64,000 nucleotides of DNA from Caenorhabditis elegans (GCF_000002985.6 NC_003283.11:3844001-3908000); one strand, 5' to 3'; shown: positions 47,075 to 58,558, counted from the first letter of the stretch. The notes: generated by a model from the letters alone, not told the origin. Translations and numbers: made by a program.

Positions 47075-48006
47075 TTAGAAATTTTGCATCTCAATAGGCA
47101 TGTCCTGTGGCGACATGCTGGCTTCTCGCTCTCTTCGCATGTTCTCGTGAATCTGTCGGTTTTCAGCTCCCTGACGTTTGGACTCCTCGATGGCGGCTTG
47201 GCGTTTTCGGTAGAAATGACTGAAAATTAATTTTACATTACATGCTTTCAATGGGATTTCTAGAATAAATAGAAACCTCTTTTTACGGTAGTGTGACGTC
47301 ATGGAAGAACTTTCCAGTGTGACGTCACACTTATGAGAAAAAATATTTCACGTGTTTCGGGGGTTTAAGATTTTTAGATTTTTTCAGTGCCCGTGAAGTC
47401 AAAATTTGATTTATGCACCACTGCGCTATTTTTTAGTAATCTCTCTATTACGAAACCACGAGATCATGAGAATGCCTACTTTTCTGACGGCAAATATCTC
47501 GTAGCGAAGGGACCTGCGTCTCTCTTTGCCACACGCTCTCTCGCTGCTGCGGCCTGCCAATATTTTCGGGCCAGTCAATAGGCATTCTCATGATCTCATA
47601 GTTTCGTAATATGTTGCCACCACGTGGTGTCAGAGTGTCCCATCTCGGTTTGATCTACGTTGATCTACAAAAAATGCGGGAGAAGAGACGCAGACTTCTC
47701 AACTGATTTCGTATGGTTAAGATCAGGCTGACGTCACATTTTTTTGGCCGGAAACTTCCCGCATTTTTTGTTGATCAAACCGTGATTGGGCAACCTGGCA
47801 CCACGTGCTGCACCCTTCCATGTCCCCTTGTCGTTCAACTTTCTCATTAGCGCGCGATTACACCGGTAGGAAAACAAAGAAACTTACTATCCCAGACAGG
47901 AGAAGGAGACGGCAGCAACGAGAAGTGTGATTCCGGCAGCTGGTCCAAACGTGGGGAGCACAAATTTCCAGTCCTCCTCGTTTTTGATGTTTAGAACATT
48001 ATCCAT
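47075..48006 (-). CDS. Small single-pass membrane protein C (87 aa)
   Basis: Two exons, 48006-47888 and 47219-47075, joined in phase. MDNVLNIKNEEDW, then one hydrophobic segment (PAAGITLLVAAVSFSCLG, about residues 22-40), then a basic YRKRQ anchor and a charged, probably helical tail (RQGAENRQIHENMRRERE) ending MQNF. No signal peptide; the hydrophobic segment is probably a signal anchor. The ATG follows a TTTTTTTTGCAG acceptor by seven bases, a likely SL1 site. It lies 213 bases upstream of protein B on the same strand, so it is the probable first gene of a three-gene operon. The 668-base intron holds two transposon-like elements. Family not recognised. Confidence 0.72.
47447..47610. mobile_element. 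164-bp inverted-repeat element in membrane protein C intron
   Basis: Left arm ATTACGAAACCACGAGATC plus ATGAGAATGCCTA; right arm TAGGCATTCTCATGATCTC plus ATAGTTTCGTAAT. The arms match over about 33 bases. No ORF. Confidence 0.75.
47621..47807. mobile_element. CACGTGG-type inverted-repeat element, copy 2
   Basis: Begins CACGTGGTGTCAGAGTGTCC and ends GGCAACCTGGCACCACGTG, with CGGTTTGATC / GATCAAACCG and GCGGGAG / CCCGCATTTTTTG inside. Complete at both ends, unlike the copy at 22203-22375. Confidence 0.8.
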
Positions 48007-48858
48007 TTTTGCTGCAAAAAAAATTTGTTTGAATGAAATGAGGGGTAGAAAACAAACAAAATACGGAGAAAAATTGACACCACTTTTTGGTCACATTGTT
48101 TGAAATTTCAAATATACGTATTATAAAAATTATAGGATTTAACACAAGAGGAGTACTTCTCAAGTTTAGGTACTTATCCTTAGATTCTCAGAATCATGTA
48201 TTTCGGCTCAAGTTTGTTTTTTTACTCCTAATGATTTTAATGAGTTGAGAAACTATTTTGCAAATCTAGAAAGTCTCTAACTCAAAAAAAAGTTGAAGAG
48301 TGGCACCAGACGCAAGCTAAAATTGAGAAAATCGAGATAATTTTTCAAACTTTCAAAAAAAGATTTCAAGATTTCAAGATTTCAAAAAAAAAAACTGAGC
48401 AAAAAGTGTTGTCTATTCACGTGGCAATAAAAAACCGCAACAGAGGAGTACAACAGAAAAGAAACAAAGAAAATGATTACAAAACCTGAGCGCCCGCGTT
48501 GTGGGTCAAATAGTCCCTCCTTCGCGCGCGCAAAAACACAAACATGGGACCTCCCTCCTCCTCCTCCTCCGCGCGACTGCGGTTCTGTTCATGTGCGCGT
48601 CACGGTGTATGCAGAATTCTGACCTTTTCAGTGGTAGGCGGGAAATGAGAAGATGAGGGAAGAGGAGAGCCCAGTTGTTTTCGTCTTTCTCCCGCAAAGG
48701 ATGACCTAGTTTTGGACGGATCGATTTTTTTTTTGAAACAGTTTTTCTTTTTGAATTTTAAACTCTCACAGCTACTCTTCTTCCCGTTTAAAAAATAAGA
48801 ATGTATTTTAATTTCCTAAGCTTATCTCCACAAAAAGCAATGAAAAGATTTTTAGAAA
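48007..48858. promoter_or_regulatory. Divergent promoter region between membrane protein C and the coiled-coil gene
   Basis: The two genes are transcribed away from this interval. At 48490-48620 there is a GC-rich island, unusual for this window, with CGCGCGCG, GGGACCTCCCTCC and a CTCCTCCTCCTCC run. Specific factors cannot be named. Confidence 0.45.
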
Positions 48859-50494
48859 ATGGCTGGACTATTTCGAACAATTTTCAAGGGCAAAAAGTCC
48901 CGAAAGGAAAACGAAAACGACGACGATTACACAGTGGTTTGTACCTTTTATCGAATATTATTTCAATCGATTCCCCCCGGTTTCAGTTCAATCCGTGCGT
49001 ACGCTCAATGTCGCTGAAACGTCAGCCAACCGCCCGTTTTGCCGATGATTGTATGCTCCCACCGACTGCCGCCTATCACACGACAAGTGCACCGAAACTT
49101 CGCAAAGGGCCTCAAAGCTGTCCGGGCGGCCGTGATGACTTCAATGCTGCTGCCTACAGTAGATCCAACAAGTTGCCCAGGACCTTCCCACTTGGAGCTT
49201 CAAGCTCGAGCCGGCAAGATTTCCAAATTGATGACTTTGAGCGAGGATCTAGAAATCATAAAATTCGGGAATCCTCATCAATGGAGTTTGCAAAAAGAGA
49301 TCAAAAAGAAGGTGATGATGAGGATAATGAAGCGATGCTCGAACGAAAAAGCCGGTACTACATGCAAAAATGGGAGAATTCGGAAAAACAACGGCGTGAG
49401 GAGAGGCGAAAGCAGGAACGGTATGAACAGGAGAGAGAAAGCATTCAAAGCGTGATGTCCAATATGGCCTATTGTATGGCGTCGGCTCAACAACTGGAGC
49501 AGTTGAAAAAGGAACGAGACCAGTACAAGAAGGAGATGAGACGGTATAAGGCAAAATGTGAGCAATTGGAGAGCAAGTGCGAGCAACTACAGACCATGTC
49601 TCCGAGCTATGGCGCATTTCAGGTAGAGTTTCGGGGCCTTCATTTTTTCGCCTACCATATATGCTCCAAGTTCTTTGCAAAATTTTAAGTTGTAATTCTT
49701 CTCGGGTAAAGGTAATTCAACGATTTATTTCCCTGCACCCTGCTCCATCACGTTAATTTCAAATATCCTTCTAGGCCTGCACCATCCATCTCTAAAGGTC
49801 CTCGCCACTCCCAATTTTCCCATTAGGGCACGATTGCATTTTCAGAAAATACGGTGTCCTAGACACTAGAGATCGGAACCTTTTCTGGGTGGTGGTTCCC
49901 CTGGTATTTAGCTTTAGCTGAGTTTAAGCCGAAGACTGTAGAAACCAACAATGAATTGTTCTACTTCTCAATCTGGGTGAGCCTATTGGGAGGAAGGGCT
50001 TGAACTCGTGACCTCTAGATTGCTAGCGGCCACCAATATTATTAAATTATCAAAAAACATATTTTCAGTCTATGCAAAATCTCCAAAATCCAATGCTGCC
50101 ATCTCCATTCCAAACTCCACAATTTCCTGCTCCACGAAGCTTCGCCTATCCCAACCCGCCACTTCCATTTCATCGTTCCATGGATTTTCTCAATAGTGGA
50201 CCGCCAAGCTACCTGTACAATGAGAACCTATCTTCGCTGTGCAGCAGCTCGATGAGCCACACGCCGACGACAAACGGGAGCGATGGCGCCGGCGAATCAC
50301 TTGTTAATCCGTCGGACGTCAGTTTTCTCAAGAACTTTTCTAATGGTAGGTTCTGATAAATTGTTTCTAAACATTCTATCATTTTTTCAGGTCCCACAAA
50401 TTCCTACGACAATGATGACGAGGACGAGGTCAAAAACTATCGTCAAGAGCAGGACTATTTTGTTTCAAGCCCACAGGCTTCCAATACTAACTAA
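48859..50494 (+). CDS. Coiled-coil protein (364 aa, unknown function)
   Basis: Exons 48859-48936, 48987-49622, 50069-50345, 50391-50494; phases agree. The start MAGLFRTIFKGKKSRK is preferred over an in-frame-looking longer ORF from 48801 because only this start joins through the 50-base intron. Short basic N-terminus, then VRSMSLKRQPTARF, a Ser-rich linker, an E/R/K/Q-dense helix (about residues 137-230) with heptad-like KWENSEKQRREERRKQERY and LKKERDQYKKEM, then a Pro/Ser-rich segment (SPFQTPQFPAPRSF) and an acidic tail (DNDDEDE). No membrane segment or enzyme motif. Probably a cytoplasmic scaffold or cytoskeletal protein, but the family is not recognised. Intron 2 carries a tRNA-like repeat. 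Confidence 0.82.
49848..50032 (-). repeat. tRNA-derived SINE-like repeat, partial copy
   Basis: On the minus strand: GGTGGCCGCTAGCAATC, then a B-box-like AGGTCACGAGTTCAAGCCC, followed by a tail. The same phrase is in the fuller copy at 60624-60816; here the A-box part is missing. Confidence 0.55.
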
Positions 50495-50551
50495 CTATTT
50501 ATTAATTAATGTATATCTTTGTATTTTGTCAATTCTATTTTTTTCAATTTT

Positions 50552-50557
50552 AATAAA
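50552..50557 (+). terminator. Polyadenylation signal AATAAA of the coiled-coil gene
   Basis: AATAAA 58 bases past the TAA at 50494. Confidence 0.6.
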
Positions 50558-50960
50558 CCGCTAGTAAGTCCTGAAAGAACGATGAATCAAAAAATCGAAC
50601 AACTCTCAATTTATAGGGATTAGATTTTTTTTTCTCGTCCTATTCTTCACGCTCCCTCCTCATTTCGTTCTGTCCTCAATGGATAACAAGTCCATTAGAA
50701 TACAATTCATGTTATATTCGATTTTATGCTTTTCGCGCCGATTTCACAGAAAGCGAATATATTGAGAGATATTGTTTTTGCCGCCGGGCACCGTCACTAG
50801 GGACACAATTCGTGTGGGTCGTCTTCGATAATTTCCGCTTTTCGTATTTATGTATATCGGCCAAACATTGCCTAACTCGCCTAACTACATTTACTTTTAC
50901 TATATTTTTTATTCAGTTTTACCTCGCTTTTGTTAGAAATTGCTCATAAAAATTCCAGAG
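50558..50960. other. Intergenic between coiled-coil gene and Sre receptor
   Basis: No gene seen. An ATTCCAG acceptor lies immediately before the Sre start codon, a possible trans-splice site. Confidence 0.45.
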
Positions 50961-53900
50961 ATGCTCGGATACTTTAACAGAACCCATGCTGCTCAGGTCG
51001 GAAGCTGGGATACTTTCCAGGGGTTTTTGATATTTGAAGTTTTGCTTATTATTGTTAGGTATGAGTTTCCGCGTTATACTGTCGCGACAGAACGATCGCT
51101 CCGCCAATTTTGCATGCGGCAAAGGGGCGTGGTTTATTGGGGGCGGGATTCCGGCGCAACCCTGCGGCACGTTTTTTTCGTGCGGTAATTTTCAGTTATT
51201 TTTATTCGTTTTCTGTTCGAAATTTCACGATTTCGCTCGATTTTGTTCGTTTTTTCGGATAAAAAAGTGTTCAACTATTTTTTAAATGAAAAATAACCAA
51301 GTTTTATCAGTTTTTACTTGAAAAAATGCTTCGTTTGTCTCTTTTTCTGTAATATACGATGCAAAACGTTAAAAAAAAACGTTTTCTCTTCACATTTTCC
51401 TTTTTTTCCCCCCATTTTCTCTCTTAACAATCGTAATTTACAAAAAAAGAGACAAACAAAGCATTTTTCGGGTAAAATCTGTGAAAACTTGGTTATTTTT
51501 CATTTAAAAAATAGTTGAACACTTTTTTATGCGAAAAAACGAACAAAATCGAGCGAAATCGTGAAATTTCGAACAGAAAACGAAAAAAAATAGCTGAAAA
51601 TTACCGCACGAAAAAAGCGAGAAAAAAGCGTGCCGCAGGGTTGCGCCGGAATCCCGTCCCCAATAAACCACGCCCCTTTGCCGCATGCAAAATTGGCGGA
51701 GCGATCGTTCTGTCGCGACTGTATTTTCTTTTGTTCAATTACAAATTTTCAGTTTTCTTTCCATAAGCTTCTGGTTCTTAGTGATACTCACCGCAAAAAA
51801 CATGCATCCAAATTTTCGAATTATCAACGCTTTCTATTACGGACAATACTTGATTCAACTAAGCTTTTGGGTAATTCAGCCATTCATCATTTTGAGGGAA
51901 GGTTTGGACGGTGAGTCACATTGCATGAACATCATTTGCTTTGATCTAGGTAGGAGTAGTAGACAAGTTTAAGGGCTTGACGCCTGCCTAAAACCTGTCG
52001 CCTGCCTAAAAACTTAAGGTTAAGCAGAAAGGCGTTTTGGTGCCTATATATAAAAGCACGACCTAAATCTAAATGCTTCTTATACTATTTTCTATAAACA
52101 TTCTGTTTTTTTTCTTGGTTTATGTTTACAAGAATTATATTATTATTTGAACATTACAAACAAAAACATTTATTTTTCGGTAACCTTGGTCGATATTTTA
52201 CAATAATTTAAATTTAATGACGTCACACAAGTTTACTCTACGATACGTGTGACGTCATGCAATTCAATTCCTGTTGATCAAACGATGATTCTACCTTTTT
52301 GAGACAAATATGACTCAATCTAACTCGTAAAATACAAAATACATTGAAATTTTTGAGTTCAATTTTTACAATTTTTGAATGATTTCAGATTCTGACAAAT
52401 TTGGCAATAGCCTCTTCACACTTTGTAGTTATGTCAGAATTGTTGGGATTTTTTATGGTGAGTTTTCAGATCAAAACTGTTAAAGCTAACGGTGTTATAT
52501 ATAATCTACATATAACATTTTTTTCTAAAACTTTAATCTCTGAAAAAACTAGAATGTGTTAAAACTATACACAATACCCCACTAATTCAAATTCCAGCGT
52601 TCTGCGCTTTGCCAGCTTTGGTCATCGAGAGAAGCTTTGCAACGTATTTGCTGGAGAGTTACGAGAAAAAACCAAATTTGTGCATTGGAACATTTATTGT
52701 CATGTTTCAATGGGCAACAGCAGCATCTGTGGGAATACACTTTAATCGTGGTGAGAACGGGGCTTCCATATAGGCACAGAGACGTCTGCCGCGCCTTCTG
52801 TATAGTGCGGCGCAGAACCCAAAAAAATGTCGGGCGCTAATCATCAATCTTTGAACTCACGCCAGTATTCAGAAAGGCCGGAAAGTTTCGGGCAGGCACC
52901 GTTCCTTTGTAGGCCTATGGTCTATATCAAGCAAGAAGGCTTTTCGTTGCGAGACCCACTTTTCCCGGAGTTGACTAATTACCCTAATTCCAGCATCTAA
53001 CACCGTCGAGCACACTGCCGGTGCAATAATCGCAAATTCGTTGGCAGTAATTCTGAACAAATTCAACGAAAAATTGAACTCAAAGTACTATTATGCAATG
53101 GATCGAGCGTCGTATTCATTGTCGGAACGATTTCAAATAACCGAGAATATCAAGACTGCAAAGGTTAGTGCATCCCGAGAACCAATTTTTTTTGCGCTTG
53201 CAGTATCAAATTTGTACTTTTACTGGATTAGAGAAAAAAATTTACGAGAATTTATGATTCTTTTTGAATTTTTTGGTATTTTTGTGTTAATTTATTTGGA
53301 ACAAAAACTGTATTTGAAATATGCAAAATTGATACAAGTAGCAAAATTAATTAGATCGAGTTTGATGGCATCTGAAATTTATTTGAATTCCGATGCTATT
53401 TTCAAGCTTCTTTTAAGACCTCCAATGATTTTTCAGACCTTCAACAACATTGTTTTTTCGATTGGATTTTTCAACACTATTGTGAATGTTTGTTTGATTC
53501 TTGACAACTATGACATTCCTGTAACCTATAAGAACATTGCTTCAGTGTGCTGTGACTACGCCATTTTATTGTAAGACTTAGGTTTCAGATACGCAGCTTA
53601 GGTTAAGGCCTAAAAACAATATTTTCAGATACGGAATAATTGTGCCAATTGTTTACTATATCCAGACAGAGTCTTGGCAGAAACGGGTAGCAGTGATGAT
53701 GGTATGACTTAGCACATTTTCCCGTCACATTTACAAAATCCCCTTTTTCTTATTGTTAACTTAAAGTTTATATTTTGAAATTTACGTAATCGCAAAGAAA
53801 CATATTGTTACTTTCTGAAAATACATATACTCGGTAAGCGTCTGCGCACTTTCTGCGCACATTCTGTGCCGATTAATTTCTTTTCTATTAATCGGCGCAG

Positions 53901-54208
53901 ATTGTGCGCAGAATCGGCAGAGAATGTGCGTTGAATCGGCGCAATATGCAGAGCAACCCTGCGTTTGAAGTTAAAAATCTAGATAACGATGAGAAATATC
54001 GCATTTTCTAATTGTAATTATTAAAAAAGTGCCGACATTAGAAATGACACTACGGTGAACATTTTATAAATAATTACTTTTACAGAAAGGATGTTGCAAA
54101 CCGAAAGTGGTGCCGTTAAAGGACACTTTCGGGCATGATATGACATCTCATGGAGCTTGTGAAGAAACTACGAGATATTTTGAAATGCTGGCGACTCAGT
54201 GGAAATAA
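50961..54208 (+). CDS. Sre-type serpentine chemoreceptor (325 aa)
   Basis: Exons 50961-51058, 51753-51910, 52389-52457, 52598-52750, 52994-53163, 53437-53570, 53629-53701, 54086-54208; all eight join in phase to 325 aa. Seven hydrophobic segments are visible, starting with FLIFEVLLIIVSFLSISFWF. Family marks: the TM3-side ALPALVIERSFATYLLESYE and the third-loop SLSERFQITENIKT, as in the nematode Sre class, then YGIIVPIVYYIQ and a basic W(Q)KR near the C-terminus. Such receptors are expected in ciliated sensory neurons, detecting environmental chemicals; the ligand is unknown. Intron 1 is filled by a 639-base foldback element yet the splice sites around it are good. Intron 7 has a perfect hairpin. 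Open throughout, so probably functional. Confidence 0.85.
51081..51719. mobile_element. 639-bp foldback element in Sre intron 1
   Basis: Outer ends GTCGCGACAGAACGATCGC (51081) and GCGATCGTTCTGTCGCGAC (to 51719) are exact inverse complements. Arms of roughly 270 bases stay paired inward, including GCATGCGGCAAAGGGGCGTGG, with a short AT-rich loop around 51350-51440. The short ORFs here are mirror images from the two arms, not genes. Confidence 0.9.
53841..53941. repeat. Hairpin in Sre intron 7
   Basis: TCTGCGCACATTCTGTGCC (53852 onward) and ATTAATCGGCGCAGATTGTG (53886 onward) form inverted arms with an eight-base loop; further TGCGCA and CGGCGCA words flank it. Confidence 0.7.
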
Positions 54209-54799
54209 TTGTTTTTTTTTGACTGAAATTTTATTTTAATTATTAGTGCCGTAAATGCCATGTTTAATGTTGGGAGTAGCATTATATTAGTTAAAATGCT
54301 CTAAACAGTGAAACAGTGATTATGTGTTTTATGAATCTGATATCTGAAGATCGGGTTCACAAATTAATTTTGTTAACAAAATTCATTAAAACAAATTATT
54401 GCGTTGTTTGTCATCTCAATTACCACAGTTGTGTCGCGAATATCAAAGTGACAATAGATGGGCTCATCAACTTTTCAGAAAGCTTGCTTGGCTTGATGGA
54501 TATGAAAGTTCTATTTATTGAATCAGAAAATTATTATTTAAAAACGGCCCATCACTTCTGAGATTACTGTAATTGAAAAAGACAAAATGCCCATTTTCAG
54601 ATACTCCTTAAGGTTAGCTATTTTCTCGAATAGGCGTTGTATCGTTAGCCTGGCTTTTATCAAGAGATACTTGTTGAATATCATATGTGGTACAATTTTC
54701 TGAGATCCTTATTTCAAACCAGTTTACGAAAAAATATAGGCTGCCTAAGCCTCCTTATATGCCTATTGATTTTTGGGTTGTAGTCATGAAGACACAGTT
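54209..54799. other. Convergent 3' intergenic region
   Basis: Between the ends of the Sre gene (plus) and the L-domain gene (minus). An 81-codon plus ORF at 54316-54561 lacks family resemblance. Nothing else seen. Confidence 0.4.
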
Positions 54800-56202
54800 T
54801 TACTGCTTACAGCAATCATTTCCATCGATTGTGGGCGACCAGTCGGTAGTAATTCCCAGAGCATTTTTCAATCCGTTACAGCTATCCACATCCAAACTCA
54901 GGTATTTATTGTTTTTATCAAATACTATTGTGGCGGGATTGCTCGCTCGAACTCGCTGAAATAAAAACAATTTAAAAAATCTAAAAAAGTTGCGAGACGA
55001 ACCTTCAATTTTGGAAATGATATATTCTGCAAATTAGGGTTGTTTTCCACGATGATACCGGATTTGTCAGCTGAAATTATTTTATCTGGCATTACAAAGT
55101 ATACCGAATGAGTTTTGATTTATGGTTCGCGCGGTTCAGAACTTGACGCCTTCCTGAAACCTGCCGCACTTAACTTAGACCCCAGCGTGGCAGCTCAAGG
55201 TGCGGGCAAACTGCCGAAAACATTGACGAAAACCTTCGAAACATTACCAGTGAACGATGCCACGTATTTCAGGTTTTCCAAAAAGTTGAAGTCGGTCACG
55301 TTAGTCCCATTTATGATGAGACTCCCGAAAATGATTTCGATCATTTTAATGGAGTCTAGGTTAGTATTCGGACCAACTTCCACGTCACCAAATACTTTCT
55401 GGCATAGACTAGGAGACATGCAGAGATTTTTCTCATTAGTTGTGACTGGAGCACAGTATTTTCCGGATGTTTCGTCCACGTTGATGACATTAGCAGTGAT
55501 AAAGTTCTCCATTTCCTCAATGGTGATGCAAAAATCTGATGACTCCGAGTGAAACTTAAGCTTTGTATTTTTGTCGTTGGGTTTTGGGAACTCAGGCATT
55601 GTTATGTTCTAAATGCAACTAGTGATTACTTTGAAGAAAATAAAAAATTTACTTTCAAGTTGGGCATGTTCAATCTGACAAGTTTCTTGTTTTCAGTAAC
55701 TTGAAAACCCACGCAGGAAATGGAGGTCAGGTTGGTGAGGCCTATTTCCAGCATTTGATTGTTTAGCACCCACATGACATCGAAGTTGTCTTAAATATAA
55801 ATGGAAAAAAAAACTAATTCACAAACTCACTGCACTCTATAGATTCCAAACCAGCAAGGAAACTTCCGCTTCGGAATTTTGTGCTCACCACGAAAATATT
55901 TCCAATCAGACGTTTCATATTCAAAAATGCAGATGTCAACTGTGCTTCGGTCAGATCACAATCTTCCCCTATCTGTAGATCGGAGCACACCGTGCTGCAC
56001 GTTTTGGGAAACAAATCGATAGTTTTGGAAGATAAATTTCGAGAATCGAATGTGCATTTTGGATCTGCAAGTTGGAAAATGCTTATGAAATAAAAAAAGT
56101 GTCACCGCAGTGTTTCTTTTCAAAGAATTCTGATAAATCCGTTGAAAATGTTGAAAATGTTCTCGCAGCTAATAACAGAACAAGTACAATTTTTTCGTTC
56201 AT
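54800..56202 (-). CDS. Secreted receptor-L-domain protein (irld-type, 350 aa)
   Basis: Exons in transcript order: 56202-56106, 56064-55831, 55789-55653, 55608-55248, 55070-55003, 54955-54800; 350 aa. The start MNEKIVLVLLLAARTF is a signal peptide. Two repeats of the receptor L domain follow (about 35-165 and 195-345), the leucine-rich fold of the ligand-binding part of insulin and EGF receptors. Marks: KMLEIGL-like strands, SCVGF, KLVRLNMPNLK, LIINGTNVTDF, FLENLKYV, NNPNLQNISFPKLK and DGNDC near the end. No kinase and no membrane segment, as in the nematode irld family. The last exon could splice on at GTAAGC after GNDC, but no convincing further exon was found. Intron 4 contains a CCTGCCGC-type repeat; reading through it would give a stop after 32 codons. 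Confidence 0.8.
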
Positions 56203-56833
56203 TTTGAAAAAATCAATCTGAAAATGAGACTAAACCCCAATTTGATTTCGGGAAAATGAAACAAGCCAAATGCAATTTTTGAGGCAAGGCAGGTGGATAT
56301 TCTAAAACTCTTGCTTTAACTTGGTCAAGAGCATGCACTGAGCACAAAATGTTTTCTTCTTTTCGTCATGCACCAGAACTAACCTAGATATAATTGCAAA
56401 AATTAACTGTTTTTAGTCAACTATTAGCCTGTCGTTTTTCATCTTAAAAGCATTAAACACCTTTATTTTAAAATTAAAAATTTTAATGAAAACCGTTTAA
56501 GTAATTAAATTATCTGCAAATAATTTCCTTTTATTTGAAGTAAATCGGTGATTGTTTATTAATTAAATATAATATCAAAACAAAATCACTTGAGCATGGA
56601 GAGTTGACGGGTGAATATTCTGGTTTTGTTTTGAAAATATTGATTTGAAGCTACCTGAAAACAAAAAAAACACACAATCTGCTTCCCTGACTAGGTTTCA
56701 AGAAAGTGAAACGATAGAAACAACCTGGTCGTTTATTAATATAATACACTTATTTTATTTTGATATTTTTTAGAAAAGCTTACAAAATAAAAAGTTTGAA
56801 AATTAGCTAATAAATTTTTTTTGTGGTACTCCA
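56203..56833. other. Intergenic between Str 3' end and L-domain gene start
   Basis: AT-rich; no gene seen. Contains the upstream region of the L-domain gene and possible AATAAA words for the Str gene (for example 56733-56738, minus strand). Confidence 0.4.
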
Positions 56834-58558
56834 CTAATAAGTTTGAAAAATATTGAGGTTTTCGAGAAATGTTCCACTTGTTTTTGTATTAAATAACCTT
56901 AATAAACTAGAGCACTGCATAAAACTATCGTTTTCTAAATATACACCCCATCTCTTACCTATCACAGCGTTTCTATATGGTTTTATAATAATCACCACTG
57001 GGAGAGGATCAATAGCAGGAAACAATGCTATCGAAGCTGAAATGATATGTCCATGGAATTCACGACCTTTGCCAAGCAGAGCAAGAACTGTAAATGTTGC
57101 TGGAACGAAAATCAGCAAAACCGGGATGATTGCTTGCACAACGAGTGATATGAACAGCTGATATTGAAGTGATTTTGATAATTCTGATGTGTTGACTGCC
57201 ACATCGCTAAGTTTTCTGATTTCCCAGTATGTTTTCATACCATATTTGATCATTATGAAAAACGCGATGAGCTGAAAATTATTCAAAACTCTAAATTCCT
57301 TATTGAGTTATTTTTTTTATCGAATTGACTTACTATTAACATAACTATTAATATATTTCCGATAATACTTCTCCAGTTTACTGGCGACCAGTTGTCTATT
57401 GCAGTGTATAGAGTGAAACCATAAAAACTCATATCATCACTTTTGAATTTCTCGAATTTTCTAATTTTCGTTCTGAAAATTGGAGGAAGATTTTGAAAAA
57501 AACAAGCCTACTATCAATGGTAACAATTTTTTGAAATTTTTAATTCTAAATTTTCAGTCAAAATTCCAAAAGGACCGGTCTCAAAACAAGCGTAAACAGA
57601 TTGCACTTTATAATTAAAAAATTCCAAATTTCGGTTGACTATGTTCCAAAAAACACACAATTGTGTTAAATAAAATGTCGTTTTTCGCTTGTTTCTGGCA
57701 AATTTGACGATTGAAAACTAATTGAAAAAATTAGAAAACCGCACAAAACCACAGCTTTCAATGAATCAGTTGAGCCGAGGCAAAAATAAATGACGGATGA
57801 AAAACATATGCCGAAAAACGGCGGGATGCATAGCCAAAAGCATAGTACCGGAATTCCTGACACCCATCTATTGTTTCTGAAAAAGCAATTTAAGTTTTCG
57901 TTTTCATGTTCGATTTGATTTTCCCTTTTGTAGTATTTTTTTTTCAATTTTTAGACAATTTACTGAAAACCAAAAAACTTTCACATGAAACGTATAACAA
58001 CATGTTAGATTTAAAAAAAAATTAACCCACTTAGTTATTGTTAGGTACCGAAAACAAAAATGCATCACGAAATTTCCCAAAGTGACGCCATAAAAAGCAG
58101 CCCAAACATCTGAAAAATAAAAATAATTAAAATTAATCTTGAAACTAATTTCAAGTTACATAACAACACCTCTCCTACTGTCATAGAAACCAGTGATTTG
58201 GACGAGTTGGTTTCAGCAATCCAGAACGTTTTTTCGGAAATTATTTCCTGAAATATTACCTGGAGTTAGAACCTGTTTTATCATTTCGAGAAACATTTTC
58301 TTCTTGTATAAAAAACTTTCACAAAACTTTCACAAATTTTCACATGAATTTCTTGTAAATATTTACCGGTTTTATCAACAAGTCAATAATGCCATAATGG
58401 AGCTCAAATACACTTGTGAAAATCAATAAATATTTGTAAAATAACATCGTTTTTGGGGATTTTTTGAAAATCAAATAGATCAATAAAAGATTGGTAAAAA
58501 TGGAAAAGGTGGATGAGCAATATTGGACAACTTTCAGAATTGTATGCCACGTGGCCAT
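56834..58558 (-). CDS. Str-type serpentine chemoreceptor (355 aa)
   Basis: Exons in transcript order: 58558-58367, 58247-58160, 58109-58031, 57876-57745, 57472-57334, 57271-56834; phases agree. Family marks in order: TNLLLIYLIFKKSPKTML after TM1, YGVTLGNFVMHFCFRYLTI at TM3, WVSGIPVLCFWLCIPP (TM4), QLFISLVVQAIIPVLL (TM6) and FPAIDPLPVVIIIKPYRNAV at TM7. This is the Str superfamily pattern of nematode chemoreceptors of sensory neurons. Two donors needed care: exon 2 must end at GTAACT and exon 4 at GTGCGG to hold the frame. The C-terminal tail after KPYRNAVIG might be spliced shorter, as a GTAAGAG donor sits exactly there. Shares a 548-base divergent promoter with the Srh gene. Confidence 0.8.

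Noticed and set aside
48801-48858. Upstream start for the coiled-coil gene giving a 295-codon unspliced frame
   Set aside because: That frame runs through the 50-base intron 1; the ATG at 48859 is in another frame and splices in phase to the same downstream protein with a more natural N-terminus.
50940-51920. Several 60-95 codon ORFs around the Sre first intron
   Set aside because: They are mirror images from the two arms of the foldback element, or run from exon into the element.
54316-54561. 81-codon plus-strand ORF after the Sre gene
   Set aside because: Lies in the probable 3' UTR or convergent gap; no family resemblance and no splice link in phase.
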